DNA from: GCA-2770975 sp050248915
Lineage (GTDB): Bacteria; Cyanobacteriota; Sericytochromatia; UBA7694
DNA: 6,532 bases
Direction: 5' to 3'
NCBI GenBank assembly: GCA_050248915.1
Contig: JBFWRL010000230.1
Location: 1-6,532 of the forward strand
The translations under genes and the position numbers were made by a program. Positions 1-5,961 of the stretch are shown in pieces; positions within the stretch are counted from its first letter, which is position 1, and each line of letters begins with the position of its first letter. The notes beneath the pieces are model-generated. The model did no database searches and was not told where the DNA came from. It saw only the letters and a program-made list of their open reading frames with translations.

Positions 1-793
1 CGTATTGGTAAAAGACCTCTTTGCCTGTCTGCTCGGTCCAGCGGTCGAGACTGGCAAAGAGTGTGGCCAGGGGATAGCTGCCATTGATCGGAATCAGGCG
101 CGAACGCAATTCATCATTGGGCGCATGCAGAGAGACGGCCAGATTGGTTGGCAGCTGATCTGTGAGCACTTGTTCAATGCCTGGCACAATGCCCACCGTT
201 GAGACACTGATCTGACGGGGCCCCAAATTAAATTTGCGCTGATCCAAGAGCAGATTCAGGGCCTGCTTGACTTCAAGATAATTCAGCAGGGGCTCACCCA
301 TGCCCATAAAGACAATATTATTGACGCGCGCGCCACTTGCACCTTGGGTTTTGAGCCTGCGATTAAAATAGACGACCTGGGCGACAATTTCTTCGGCCCG
401 CAAATTGCGCGACCATTTCATCGTGCCAGTCGAACAAAAGGCACAGCGGGCGGGACAGCCAATCTGCGACGAAACACAGACCGTAAAGCGATCGGCTTTG
501 CCAGCAGCGCTGTAACGCATTAAAACGGTCTCAAATTTAAGCCCATCCTGGGTTTCGAAGAGGATTTTGAGCGTGCCGTCGGCCGCCAGAAATTCCTGCG
601 ACACGGTCAGCGGAAAAAAGGCCACGTCTTTGCGCAGGGCCGCCACAATCTCAGCCGGCACGGTCTCTAGCTCTTCATAACTGCCAGAGAGTTTTTCAAA
701 ATAGGCCTTTTCAAAGGCCTGCCAACTGGGTTGGCCCCAACGCCGCTCTTTCCAGAGCGCTTTGAGAGCAGGGAGATCTAAGAGTGAAAGCAC
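1..793 (-). CDS. rlmN: 23S rRNA (adenine2503-C2)/tRNA (adenine37-C2)-methyltransferase RlmN, 3' end cut by window edge
   Basis: Radical-SAM enzyme that methylates C2 of A2503 in 23S rRNA and of A37 in some tRNAs, in the cytoplasm. The first 264 codons are present; the C-terminus lies beyond the left edge. Visible motifs are the cluster-binding CPARCAFC (Cys113, Cys117, Cys120) followed by STGTMKWSRNL, then GMGEP near residues 164-168, SVSTVG near 196-201, and AVSLHAPND near 219-227 leading into RLIPIN. Cys106 sits seven residues before the first cluster cysteine, the same spacing as the resolving Cys118 of the E. coli enzyme. The second catalytic cysteine (E. coli Cys355) must lie outside the window. 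The start is the GTG at 793: an in-frame TGA lies shortly upstream, no ATG lies between, and AAGGA stands nine bases before it. It lies 97 bases downstream of the TapT-like gene on the same strand, so co-transcription is possible. Identification is by recalled motifs and overall similarity to RlmN rather than the related Cfr resistance enzymes. Confidence 0.95.
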   Translation of the reverse strand, partial: MLSLLDLPALKALWKERRWGQPSWQAFEKAYFEKLSGSYEELETVPAEIVAALRKDVAFFPLTVSQEFLAADGTLKILFETQDGLKFETVLMRYSAAGKADRFTVCVSSQIGCPARCAFCSTGTMKWSRNLRAEEIVAQVVYFNRRLKTQGASGARVNNIVFMGMGEPLLNYLEVKQALNLLLDQRKFNLGPRQISVSTVGIVPGIEQVLTDQLPTNLAVSLHAPNDELRSRLIPINGSYPLATLFASLDRWTEQTGKEVFYQY

Positions 794-840
794 AGACGAT
801 TTTCCTTGTGTTTTTCAGAGACGGCTTGCAGCCTGATTCC

Positions 841-869
841 ATTGTGCCTGCTGCTGGACCGGATTGCAA
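841..869 (-). promoter_or_regulatory. Possible internal promoter ahead of rlmN
   Basis: In the 97-base gap before rlmN, the minus strand reads TTGCAA, 17 bases, CACAAT. Each hexamer matches the sigma-70 consensus at four of six positions, and the spacing is ideal. Transcription would begin about 40 bases before the GTG start. A hit of this quality arises readily by chance, so this is only a candidate for expressing rlmN independently of the genes upstream. No convincing terminator was seen in the same gap. Confidence 0.2.
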
Positions 870-890
870 ATACCTTCGCTAAGCGCGTTT

Positions 891-1511
891 TTAAGCTTTG
901 AGCGCATGACCGCTTTTTCCTGCCTGATAGGCTTTTAAAAAGAGCTCAAAGTTCTGATTCACGACTCTTGCAGACTCAGTTTCACCCAGCATTTGCAGTA
1001 GGGCGATGATCGCTTCAATCGTACAGACCGTGCCTGCGCGATTTCCCCCTCTCAAGGAATACGCAGAAGGGCTCTCTTGCGCGATTGAAATCAGTGGCAG
1101 CGTGCTGAGGTAGGCACTTTTATTCAGAATTTTTTGCGCTTCATTCCAGGTTCCATCCAGGACAATAAATTGAGAATTTTGACCGGGGCGACTCTCAACC
1201 ACCCGTTGCTGAAGATTTTCAGAGATCGCTGGAAATAAGAGATACGTCCGGCTATTGATCTGCGCGATCAGATCCTCGGGGATTTGTTTTCTTTCCCACA
1301 TAAAGATCTCTGTTGCTGTAGGATTGCTCAACTGAAAAAGACGACCCGTGCTGGAGGCCCGAGAAAATTCTCGCTGCTGGGTGAGAATCAGGAATTTTGA
1401 ATCGGTAGCAATCGTTTGAATACGCGCACAAATGCAGGCAATTGTGGGCAAAGCACAGCGATCACAGGGCGGATACAAGCGCGTCAGGGGCTTTACTTTC
1501 TGTTCACACAT
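891..1511 (-). CDS. tapT: DTW-domain tRNA-uridine aminocarboxypropyltransferase (TapT/YfiP-like)
   Basis: Predicted cytoplasmic enzyme that transfers the 3-amino-3-carboxypropyl group of S-adenosylmethionine to N3 of a uridine in tRNA (acp3U47 in E. coli). The 206-residue protein has the family's order of motifs: a four-cysteine, probably zinc-binding N-terminus (Cys16, Cys19, Cys26, Cys28), STGRL at 54-58, the signature D-x-T-W as LDGTW (Asp119-Thr121-Trp122), then KSAYL, SAYSLR near 149-154 and a C-terminal LFLKAYQAGK. These follow E. coli YfiP (TapT) from end to end as I recall it, although the protein is somewhat shorter at both ends. The ATG at 1511 is preceded in frame by a TGA three codons upstream, so no longer start exists. 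The gene lies 12 bases after the esterase stop and has no clear Shine-Dalgarno site, suggesting translation coupled to the esterase gene. The family assignment is firm; the exact tRNA position modified is inferred. Confidence 0.9.
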   Translation of the reverse strand: MCEQKVKPLTRLYPPCDRCALPTIACICARIQTIATDSKFLILTQQREFSRASSTGRLFQLSNPTATEIFMWERKQIPEDLIAQINSRTYLLFPAISENLQQRVVESRPGQNSQFIVLDGTWNEAQKILNKSAYLSTLPLISIAQESPSAYSLRGGNRAGTVCTIEAIIALLQMLGETESARVVNQNFELFLKAYQAGKSGHALKA

Positions 1512-1523
1512 GTTTTTTCAGGT

Positions 1524-2321
1524 TTAACTGAACAAAAAGCAGAGCATATCGTCCACGCGTTGGGCCCAGGCCGCTTCGTTGTGGGCCGCACCTGCCGCTT
1601 CGGTATAAAGCAGGTTGAGCCCATCGCTAAAGCCCTGGCGGCGCAACTGGTCGACAAAGGCCCGCACCTGTTCCAGGGTGCTCTCTTGGCTGCCCATATC
1701 CACCCAGAGGCTGAGGTCTTGGGAGAGCTGTCGGGCGCTGTAGAGCAGCAATTCGTGCTGCCACCACACCGAGGGCGAGAGCATGCCAATCTTGGAAAAA
1801 ATATCCGGGTAATACAGGCCCAGATAAAACGAAATCAGCCCCCCCAGCGAAGAGCCCGAGACCCCTGTGTATTCGCGCTCAGGCCGCGTAGCAAAGTGCG
1901 CATCGATCGCCGGTTTGAGTTCTTCGACCAAAAAGCGGGCATAACGCGGCCCATCGCCCCCTTCGAAGCCCTCTTCGCAAGCACGTGGCAGCCAGGTATA
2001 CTCTTGGTTGCGTTCGCGGGTATTGTAAATACCCACCACAATCAACTCGGGCAGGCTGCGGGTTTGACTCAGGCGCTCCATGTGTTCGTCGACGTTCCAC
2101 TCGACCTGAAAAGCGGCGGTCTGTGGGTCGAAGAGGTTATTCCCGTCGTGCATATACATCACCGGGTAACGCTGTTGGCCCGCGCTATAACTCGGCGGCA
2201 GATAGACCATGATTGTACGGGGCTCGCTTAAAAATCGCGATTCAAAGTCCTGACAGCGCTCGAAGTGACCGCTGAGATGTGCCTTGGGTGGAACTTTTCG
2301 CCAGCGAGGGGAAATATGCAC
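1524..2321 (-). CDS. Putative esterase of the alpha/beta-hydrolase fold (esterase D/Fes/IroE type, PF00756-like)
   Basis: A 265-residue serine hydrolase of unknown substrate. Family features seen in order: RTIMVYLPPSY near 35-45, the strand PVMYMHDGNNLFD near 53-65, an oxyanion-region segment LIVVGIYNT near 93-101, the nucleophile elbow GSSLGG with predicted catalytic Ser158, and AAHNEAAW with predicted catalytic His247. The third catalytic residue is probably Glu213 in GSQES, or a nearby acid. No signal peptide or membrane segment is visible, so it should be cytoplasmic, unlike periplasmic IroE. The start is a GTG at 2321, chosen because AAAGGAG lies nine bases upstream; the next internal ATG (residue 38) would cut into the fold. 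It follows the 511-residue protein gene by 33 bases and precedes tapT by 12, so it is probably co-transcribed with both. Siderophore, S-formylglutathione and general carboxylester substrates are all possible; nothing nearby discriminates between them. Confidence 0.88.
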   Translation of the reverse strand: MHISPRWRKVPPKAHLSGHFERCQDFESRFLSEPRTIMVYLPPSYSAGQQRYPVMYMHDGNNLFDPQTAAFQVEWNVDEHMERLSQTRSLPELIVVGIYNTRERNQEYTWLPRACEEGFEGGDGPRYARFLVEELKPAIDAHFATRPEREYTGVSGSSLGGLISFYLGLYYPDIFSKIGMLSPSVWWQHELLLYSARQLSQDLSLWVDMGSQESTLEQVRAFVDQLRRQGFSDGLNLLYTEAAGAAHNEAAWAQRVDDMLCFLFS

Positions 2322-2328
2322 GTTGAAA

Positions 2329-2338
2329 GGCTCCTTTG
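2329..2338 (-). promoter_or_regulatory. Strong ribosome binding site deciding the GTG start of the esterase
   Basis: On the minus strand the bases read CAAAGGAG followed by nine bases and GTG. This near-complete anti-Shine-Dalgarno match settles the otherwise ambiguous non-ATG start at 2321. It is the clearest ribosome binding site in the window, and it shows that the host uses a standard Shine-Dalgarno sequence. Confidence 0.75.
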
Positions 2339-2354
2339 GGTATTCGTCTGACGT

Positions 2355-3890
2355 TTATCTTATGAAATTAAAATAGGGCTGGTTGGGCCCCTGCATGACA
2401 ACAGAGACATTGCGGGAGGCTTGCCCATTGGTAAAACTCACCTGGCCCCGCGTGGGGCTGCTAAATGTGACCGTGGCATTGTTGGCTGGCATGGCCAACG
2501 TATCACCGGCCTGGAAGGCCATATTTGTGGAATATCCCCATTGATTGGCGTCGAGGCTGAGCGTGGCGTGGTAATTGGAGCCATTGCCCGTGAGTCTCCC
2601 CGCCGTGGCAGAACTCATCGTGAGTTTGCTGCCATCGTCGTTGACCAGCACATCCCCCGACTGCAGGGCTTTTTCGGCTTTAAATTTGCCATCGGGCTCG
2701 GGTTTAACCGTGACATGAAAATGGTTGCCCTTGGCATCGCTGTAAACCCCTGCGCCATTGGGCCCCGAAATGGTGATCTTACCGCTGCCCATCGGCAAAA
2801 CGTCGCCCACCTGGGGATCGATGGTGCCCGCAAGCTGGCCCGAGGCAGCATCTTGGTCCATGCGCAGGTGGTAGCTATCCCCTGCGGCGTTGCTTTGGCG
2901 CACGTGCAGACTGTTGGGGCCGTCGATGCTGGTGATCGTGGTGGTAGCCGGGTCGCCATCGGCTTCGTCGGTGAGTTTTTCGCCCACGCGAAATTCAGCG
3001 GTATCGCGCAACATGGCCCCGTTTTGATCCTTCACAGGATCTGAAAATTGGCCCGGAAAAGCCGCTTCCAGAATCTCTGCGTCACTTTTTCCGGCTCCCC
3101 CTGGCACGGGCACCATTTCGTTATTGCTCAGGGCATAGGCATCGCTGCCATTGCGAAAGATCGAGACCTGGTGATCGCGTTTGCTGCCGGGCCCGCCGGT
3201 GGCCACCCCAAAGGTCGAAAAGCCCGTGTCGCCCAAGAGCGTGCGCGCCACTTCGGCATAACCTTCGCAGTCGAGATAGGCCCTGCCCACATTGTCGCGG
3301 GGCACGGCATCAATGCCCTCTTGCAGGGAGACGCCGTTCCACTCGATGTTTTTGCCAGTGTGGTTAAAGTTGGCGGTCATATACGCCTGCAAAAAACGGG
3401 TTTTGTCGGCCGCGCTCAATCCCAGCCGATCGACAAAGGCTTTGATCTCAGCGGGCCGGTGGGGGTTGAGGGCGGCAAAAGCGCCGCGCTGGGCAGGGGG
3501 CACCATTTCCAACATCGTGCGGCGGGCCGCTGAGATATCTCCGCTGACCTTTTTGCTGGCAATGGGCGCATCGGTAAATTCAAGTGAGATGTCTTTGCCT
3601 GTGGCGCTTTTGACCTTGGCATTGCCCTCGGTGATAAATTTAAAATTGTTGGGGTCAAAATCCGCCTGGGTCACATCGTGGACAAAGGACCGGTTACCGC
3701 CCTGATCGGCCAGGTCTTGCAAAAAGACCTCTTCGGCCCCGGTCACACCGCCTTCGCTGTTGGCAATGTCCCGCAGCTCGGTTAAATCTTGAGCGCTGAG
3801 ATCGCCGTCTTTGGCCCGTTTGACCGCTTCGTCCATCAAGTTGCGGCCTTGATTGACCATGCCTGCGGTATTGCGTGAAATGTCTAACAT
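2355..3890 (-). CDS. Hypothetical protein: transglutaminase-like Cys-His segment plus four C-terminal ~50-residue repeats
   Basis: A 511-residue protein I do not recognise as a whole. Residues 1-65 are helical, with two turn motifs (KDGDLSAQDL near 27-36 and GGVTGAEEVFL near 47-57) resembling degenerate EF-hand or TerB-like turns. Residues 120-200 are helical and polar. Residues 204-260 resemble a transglutaminase-like or papain-type core: DCEGYAEVARTLL places the protein's only cysteine (208) at a helix start, DHQVSIF supplies His240, and SNN at 255-257 could supply the third catalytic residue. Residues 300-511 form four strand-rich repeats opening with VGEKL, VGDVL, SGDVL and AGDTL. There is no signal peptide, membrane segment or lipobox, so export, if any, would use another route. 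The ATG at 3890 has only a weak GGGG upstream. It appears to be the first gene of a run leading through the esterase and tapT toward rlmN. Catalytic activity (amide or peptide bond cleavage, or cross-linking) is inferred from a short motif and could be wrong. Confidence 0.85.
   Translation of the reverse strand: MLDISRNTAGMVNQGRNLMDEAVKRAKDGDLSAQDLTELRDIANSEGGVTGAEEVFLQDLADQGGNRSFVHDVTQADFDPNNFKFITEGNAKVKSATGKDISLEFTDAPIASKKVSGDISAARRTMLEMVPPAQRGAFAALNPHRPAEIKAFVDRLGLSAADKTRFLQAYMTANFNHTGKNIEWNGVSLQEGIDAVPRDNVGRAYLDCEGYAEVARTLLGDTGFSTFGVATGGPGSKRDHQVSIFRNGSDAYALSNNEMVPVPGGAGKSDAEILEAAFPGQFSDPVKDQNGAMLRDTAEFRVGEKLTDEADGDPATTTITSIDGPNSLHVRQSNAAGDSYHLRMDQDAASGQLAGTIDPQVGDVLPMGSGKITISGPNGAGVYSDAKGNHFHVTVKPEPDGKFKAEKALQSGDVLVNDDGSKLTMSSATAGRLTGNGSNYHATLSLDANQWGYSTNMAFQAGDTLAMPANNATVTFSSPTRGQVSFTNGQASRNVSVVMQGPNQPYFNFIR
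2358..2993 (-). repeat. Four degenerate tandem protein repeats in the C-terminal half of the 511-residue protein
   Basis: The repeat-opening glycines are at residues 303, 362, 412 and 462, so the spacing is 59, 50 and 50. Each unit opens with (V/S/A)-G-(D/E)-x-L, continues 8 to 14 residues later with an alternating strand such as ITISGP, LTMSSA or VTFSSP, passes through a glycine/asparagine turn, and ends with a second strand such as HFHVTV, HATLSL or NVSVVM. The units have diverged too far to be obvious DNA repeats, which points to an old internal duplication forming small beta-rich modules. Their role may be binding or surface display; this is not shown by the sequence. Confidence 0.65.
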
Positions 3891-4095
3891 GGTTTGAACC
3901 CCAGCTTTTTTGTTTTGATGGGATCTTTATTCCCGGTTTTGGGGGAAAAATATCTGAGTTTGATCACATCCGCCCTTGAGTGAAACGGACACGTCTTTTT
4001 TGGACTTGGCTGGAGATGCCGTGGGAGGCCTTAAAAACTGTCCTCCAGATTTATCCAATAACCCTGAGCACATGCAAGGTTTTGGTCACTGAATC
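3891..4095. other. Intergenic region between the toxin gene and the 511-residue protein gene
   Basis: This 205-base gap should hold the promoter for the leftward gene run and possibly a terminator for the toxin operon. On the minus strand I see TTGCAT-17-ATAAAT and TTGGAT-17-TTTAAG, both weak sigma-70 matches that I cannot choose between. The short inverted repeats present (GGAGG with CCTCC, GGGA with TCCC) are not followed by a T-run, so no rho-independent terminator can be called and read-through from the toxin operon is possible. No open frame of note was found. Confidence 0.4.
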
Positions 4096-5064
4096 TCAGT
4101 TATCAAAGACTTTCAATCTATTTGAGATCACTGTAAATACCTGACGAATGTCCCCAAATGCTGGGAGCGGGCCATAAACCAAACTTTTAAAGGCCCCCAG
4201 ATATATTGCTTCCATTTTCTGCCACAAAGCAGAATCATCTTGGTATATCCAGGCAGACGCCAAAGGTTTGTTGGCCCATTCCCCCTGAAACTCACTGTTT
4301 TTGGCATCATCAGCCTGCACTGCCCGAAGCGTCGAAAAAAAATCTTCCCCTGTGATAAACGCTTGCATTTCTGGCAATTGAAACAGGCAGTAAAGATCAT
4401 AGGTATGGCGGATTTTGTCTTGCAACTGCTTGAGTGGGTCCAGGGCATAAGAAGCTCTGGCGAGGGCCAAAATCTTTTCTGCGAGTGTTCGGTTAGGTTT
4501 CAATACCTGCAGGGAGAATGGGAGCAACCCGTATAGTTGGTTCAAATCATCTCTACCCAGGTTTTGCAGATGCTCCCCAATAAAGGAGGTTATCTCCATC
4601 TCTTGAAAGGGAAACGGATTTGCAAAAGCGTTGATCTCAAGAATCAGCTCTTCACGCGCCTGAGTGGGAAAAATCAAGTGTTCGAGAAGGGATGGAAAAT
4701 TGTGAGCGGTGCGACGAAAGCGGGAACCTTTGCTGGTCACGCCCTCAATAAAAACCTCTGTAAGATGTTTAGTCATATTCTTTGAAATACTGTCCATACG
4801 ACTTTTGACTTGGTTTCCACTGAGGTCAGCGACGATCAACGCCAAATCTGCATCTTCGGAAAATCGCTGAATAATGTTATAGGCCTTAGACAGCGAAGTT
4901 CCCCCTTTGAAGACAACCAAATGCCTGTGAGAAGAACGGGAAAGCGCGTGGAGAAGGGTTGTCAGCCAATAATCTTTCTCGATAAAACGTGGCTGAATGC
5001 CTCTCGCTTCTGCGGTATGGTTTATTAATTCACGAAAAATGTCTGGGTCAGTATGAAGTTTCAT
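4096..5064 (-). CDS. abiEii: AbiEii-family nucleotidyltransferase toxin (type IV toxin-antitoxin)
   Basis: Toxin of an AbiE-type system. Characterised relatives are nucleotidyltransferases that act on cellular targets (tRNA in the mycobacterial MenT relatives) and cause abortive infection or growth arrest. Using the ATG at 5064 the protein has 322 residues. N-terminal IEKDYWL (28-34) is typical of the family. Motif I is FKGGTSLSKAY (52-62) followed by RFSEDADLAL, with metal-binding Asp71 and Asp73. LEIN places Glu143; TLAEKILAL (193-201) is the conserved E-K motif; RHTYDLYCL (219-227) is the fourth motif. All key residues look intact, so the toxin should be active. A TTG at 5076 would add four residues, but the ATG is preferred: it overlaps the antitoxin TGA as ATGA and has GGAA a short distance upstream, the arrangement expected for translational coupling. 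The length is usual for the family. The target is unknown. Confidence 0.92.
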   Translation of the reverse strand: MKLHTDPDIFRELINHTAEARGIQPRFIEKDYWLTTLLHALSRSSHRHLVVFKGGTSLSKAYNIIQRFSEDADLALIVADLSGNQVKSRMDSISKNMTKHLTEVFIEGVTSKGSRFRRTAHNFPSLLEHLIFPTQAREELILEINAFANPFPFQEMEITSFIGEHLQNLGRDDLNQLYGLLPFSLQVLKPNRTLAEKILALARASYALDPLKQLQDKIRHTYDLYCLFQLPEMQAFITGEDFFSTLRAVQADDAKNSEFQGEWANKPLASAWIYQDDSALWQKMEAIYLGAFKSLVYGPLPAFGDIRQVFTVISNRLKVFDN

Positions 5065-5789
5065 TGGATTTTCCAAGTAGAAGAGGTCGGAAAAACGGTT
5101 GGATCCAAGGTCAGATCAAAAGTTGTCAGTGGGTTAAGAGAGGCTTTTAATTGTTTTGCCAAGATTTTTTCTGCCAAAGTTTCAAGCAGTAAACCCGTGA
5201 GGGCACGCGCCTGAGGTGGATACACTTGAGCAAACTTTGCCAGTTCTTGACGTTGTTCAGTGGTCAGGCGCCGCAAATGGCCCAGCAGTACACGGGAAGC
5301 CTTTGCTGGTGTCGTAGCCGGAATATTTTTAATGTCTGCAATTGCATCGAGCAGTTGTACGATAAAGATATTTTCAACAGGCTCTGTGACACGGCTCCGT
5401 ACAAAACGCACACAGGTAGAACCAATTTGAACAGGGCTCCGAGGCTTATCTGTCGCAATCTCAAACGAATTTGATATTTGGGTTGTCAAACTCATGCTGC
5501 TGTAGACCTGTACACCGGTCAAATAGCTCACCTTGTCTTTATAAAGCACAAGTAATTTTTCAAGAAGCTGGTCATAAGAAGGGGTATTGATCTCGCCAAG
5601 AATCCCCTGGACAGGTTTAAAATACAGACCTTTCACAAGGCGACGCAAGCGCCCCTGCTTGTATAGGCGGCTTAACGCTTTTGTGAGAGCGCCTAGCTGT
5701 TCCATGGGAAGATTAAAATCTTCCAGAGCAAGAATGGCTCCAGGGGGTTGTCTATCAATAGTTTCACGTATTTGTTTGAATACTTTCAC
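5061..5789 (-). CDS. abiEi: AbiEi-like antitoxin (DUF6088 family) of the type IV toxin-antitoxin pair
   Basis: Cognate antitoxin and probable autorepressor of the toxin operon. In AbiE systems the antitoxin does not bind the toxin; it counters toxicity separately and represses the operon by binding inverted repeats at the promoter. The 242-residue protein opens with a winged-helix region (about 1-60, ending ALTKALSRLYKQG then LRRLVKGLYFKP), then has the family segment YLTGVQVYSSMSLTTQI (89-105), a strand region SPVQIG, and the helical LLDAIADIKNIP (146-157). The C-terminal 50 residues (ALTGLLLE, then NPLTTFDL) complete an apparently intact protein. The start is GTG at 5789: the codon two positions upstream is an in-frame TGA, and GGAT lies about eight bases upstream. 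The stop overlaps the toxin start (ATGA). Base composition is lower in GC than the 511-residue protein gene, consistent with horizontal transfer but not proof of it. Confidence 0.88.
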   Translation of the reverse strand: MKVFKQIRETIDRQPPGAILALEDFNLPMEQLGALTKALSRLYKQGRLRRLVKGLYFKPVQGILGEINTPSYDQLLEKLLVLYKDKVSYLTGVQVYSSMSLTTQISNSFEIATDKPRSPVQIGSTCVRFVRSRVTEPVENIFIVQLLDAIADIKNIPATTPAKASRVLLGHLRRLTTEQRQELAKFAQVYPPQARALTGLLLETLAEKILAKQLKASLNPLTTFDLTLDPTVFPTSSTWKIQ

Positions 5790-5845
5790 AGCTCAGATCC
5801 AAAATAAAAATTTATACTTTCATCGTGTCTGATTGAGATATAAAA

Positions 5846-5872
5846 GTCAAGTTTTTTATTAAAAAACTTGAC
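5846..5872. promoter_or_regulatory. Perfect 12-base inverted repeat, candidate operator of the toxin-antitoxin operon
   Basis: Arms 5846-5857 (GTCAAGTTTTTT) and 5861-5872 (AAAAAACTTGAC) are exact reverse complements around a 3-base centre. The site lies 57 bases before the antitoxin start and 5 bases before the first possible ATG of the divergent gene. Read outward, each arm ends in TTGAC, giving a -35-like hexamer in both directions (TTGACA on plus, TTGACT on minus). A bound repressor here would block both promoters. AbiEi proteins are known to bind inverted repeats in their own promoters, so this is the natural operator. It could instead be a hairpin in RNA, but the A/T tracts on both sides make it bidirectional at best as a terminator, and no gene ends beside it. 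Confidence 0.55.
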
Positions 5873-5948
5873 AATTTATGTACAAAGAAATGCCATTGCC
5901 CATCATTGACCCTCTCAGAAGCATTCCCCTTTCGCCCAACGATACGAG

Positions 5949-5954
5949 TATAAT
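5949..5954 (+). promoter_or_regulatory. Consensus -10 hexamer before the YdjM-like gene
   Basis: The bases read exactly TATAAT. No good -35 hexamer lies 16 to 18 bases upstream and there is no extended -10 TG. If this promoter is used, transcription would begin about seven bases downstream, almost exactly at the ATG at 5962, giving a leaderless or near-leaderless mRNA. A single consensus hexamer can occur by chance. Confidence 0.3.
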
Positions 5955-5961
5955 GTCCTGT

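Noticed and set aside
1416..2231. Plus-strand open frame of 271 codons opposite the esterase gene
   Set aside because: It lies antisense to a well-supported esterase with catalytic motifs, and its composition mirrors the codon bias of that gene. No recognisable domain and no ribosome binding site.
2421..3533. Two long plus-strand open frames opposite the 511-residue protein gene
   Set aside because: Both are explained by the GC-rich codon structure of the minus-strand gene. The minus frame is much longer, uninterrupted, and shows internal repeats and a plausible domain.
4021..4095. Terminator after the toxin gene
   Set aside because: Short stems such as GGAGG with CCTCC and a 5-base stem near 4060-4077 are not followed by a T-run on the minus strand.
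5065..5076. TTG start at 5076 for the toxin, adding four residues
   Set aside because: The ATG at 5064 overlaps the antitoxin stop as ATGA and has a suitably spaced purine-rich site, a far commoner arrangement.
5846..5872. The palindrome as a rho-independent terminator
   Set aside because: No gene ends next to it, the arms contain only short GC parts, and both neighbouring genes begin rather than end here.
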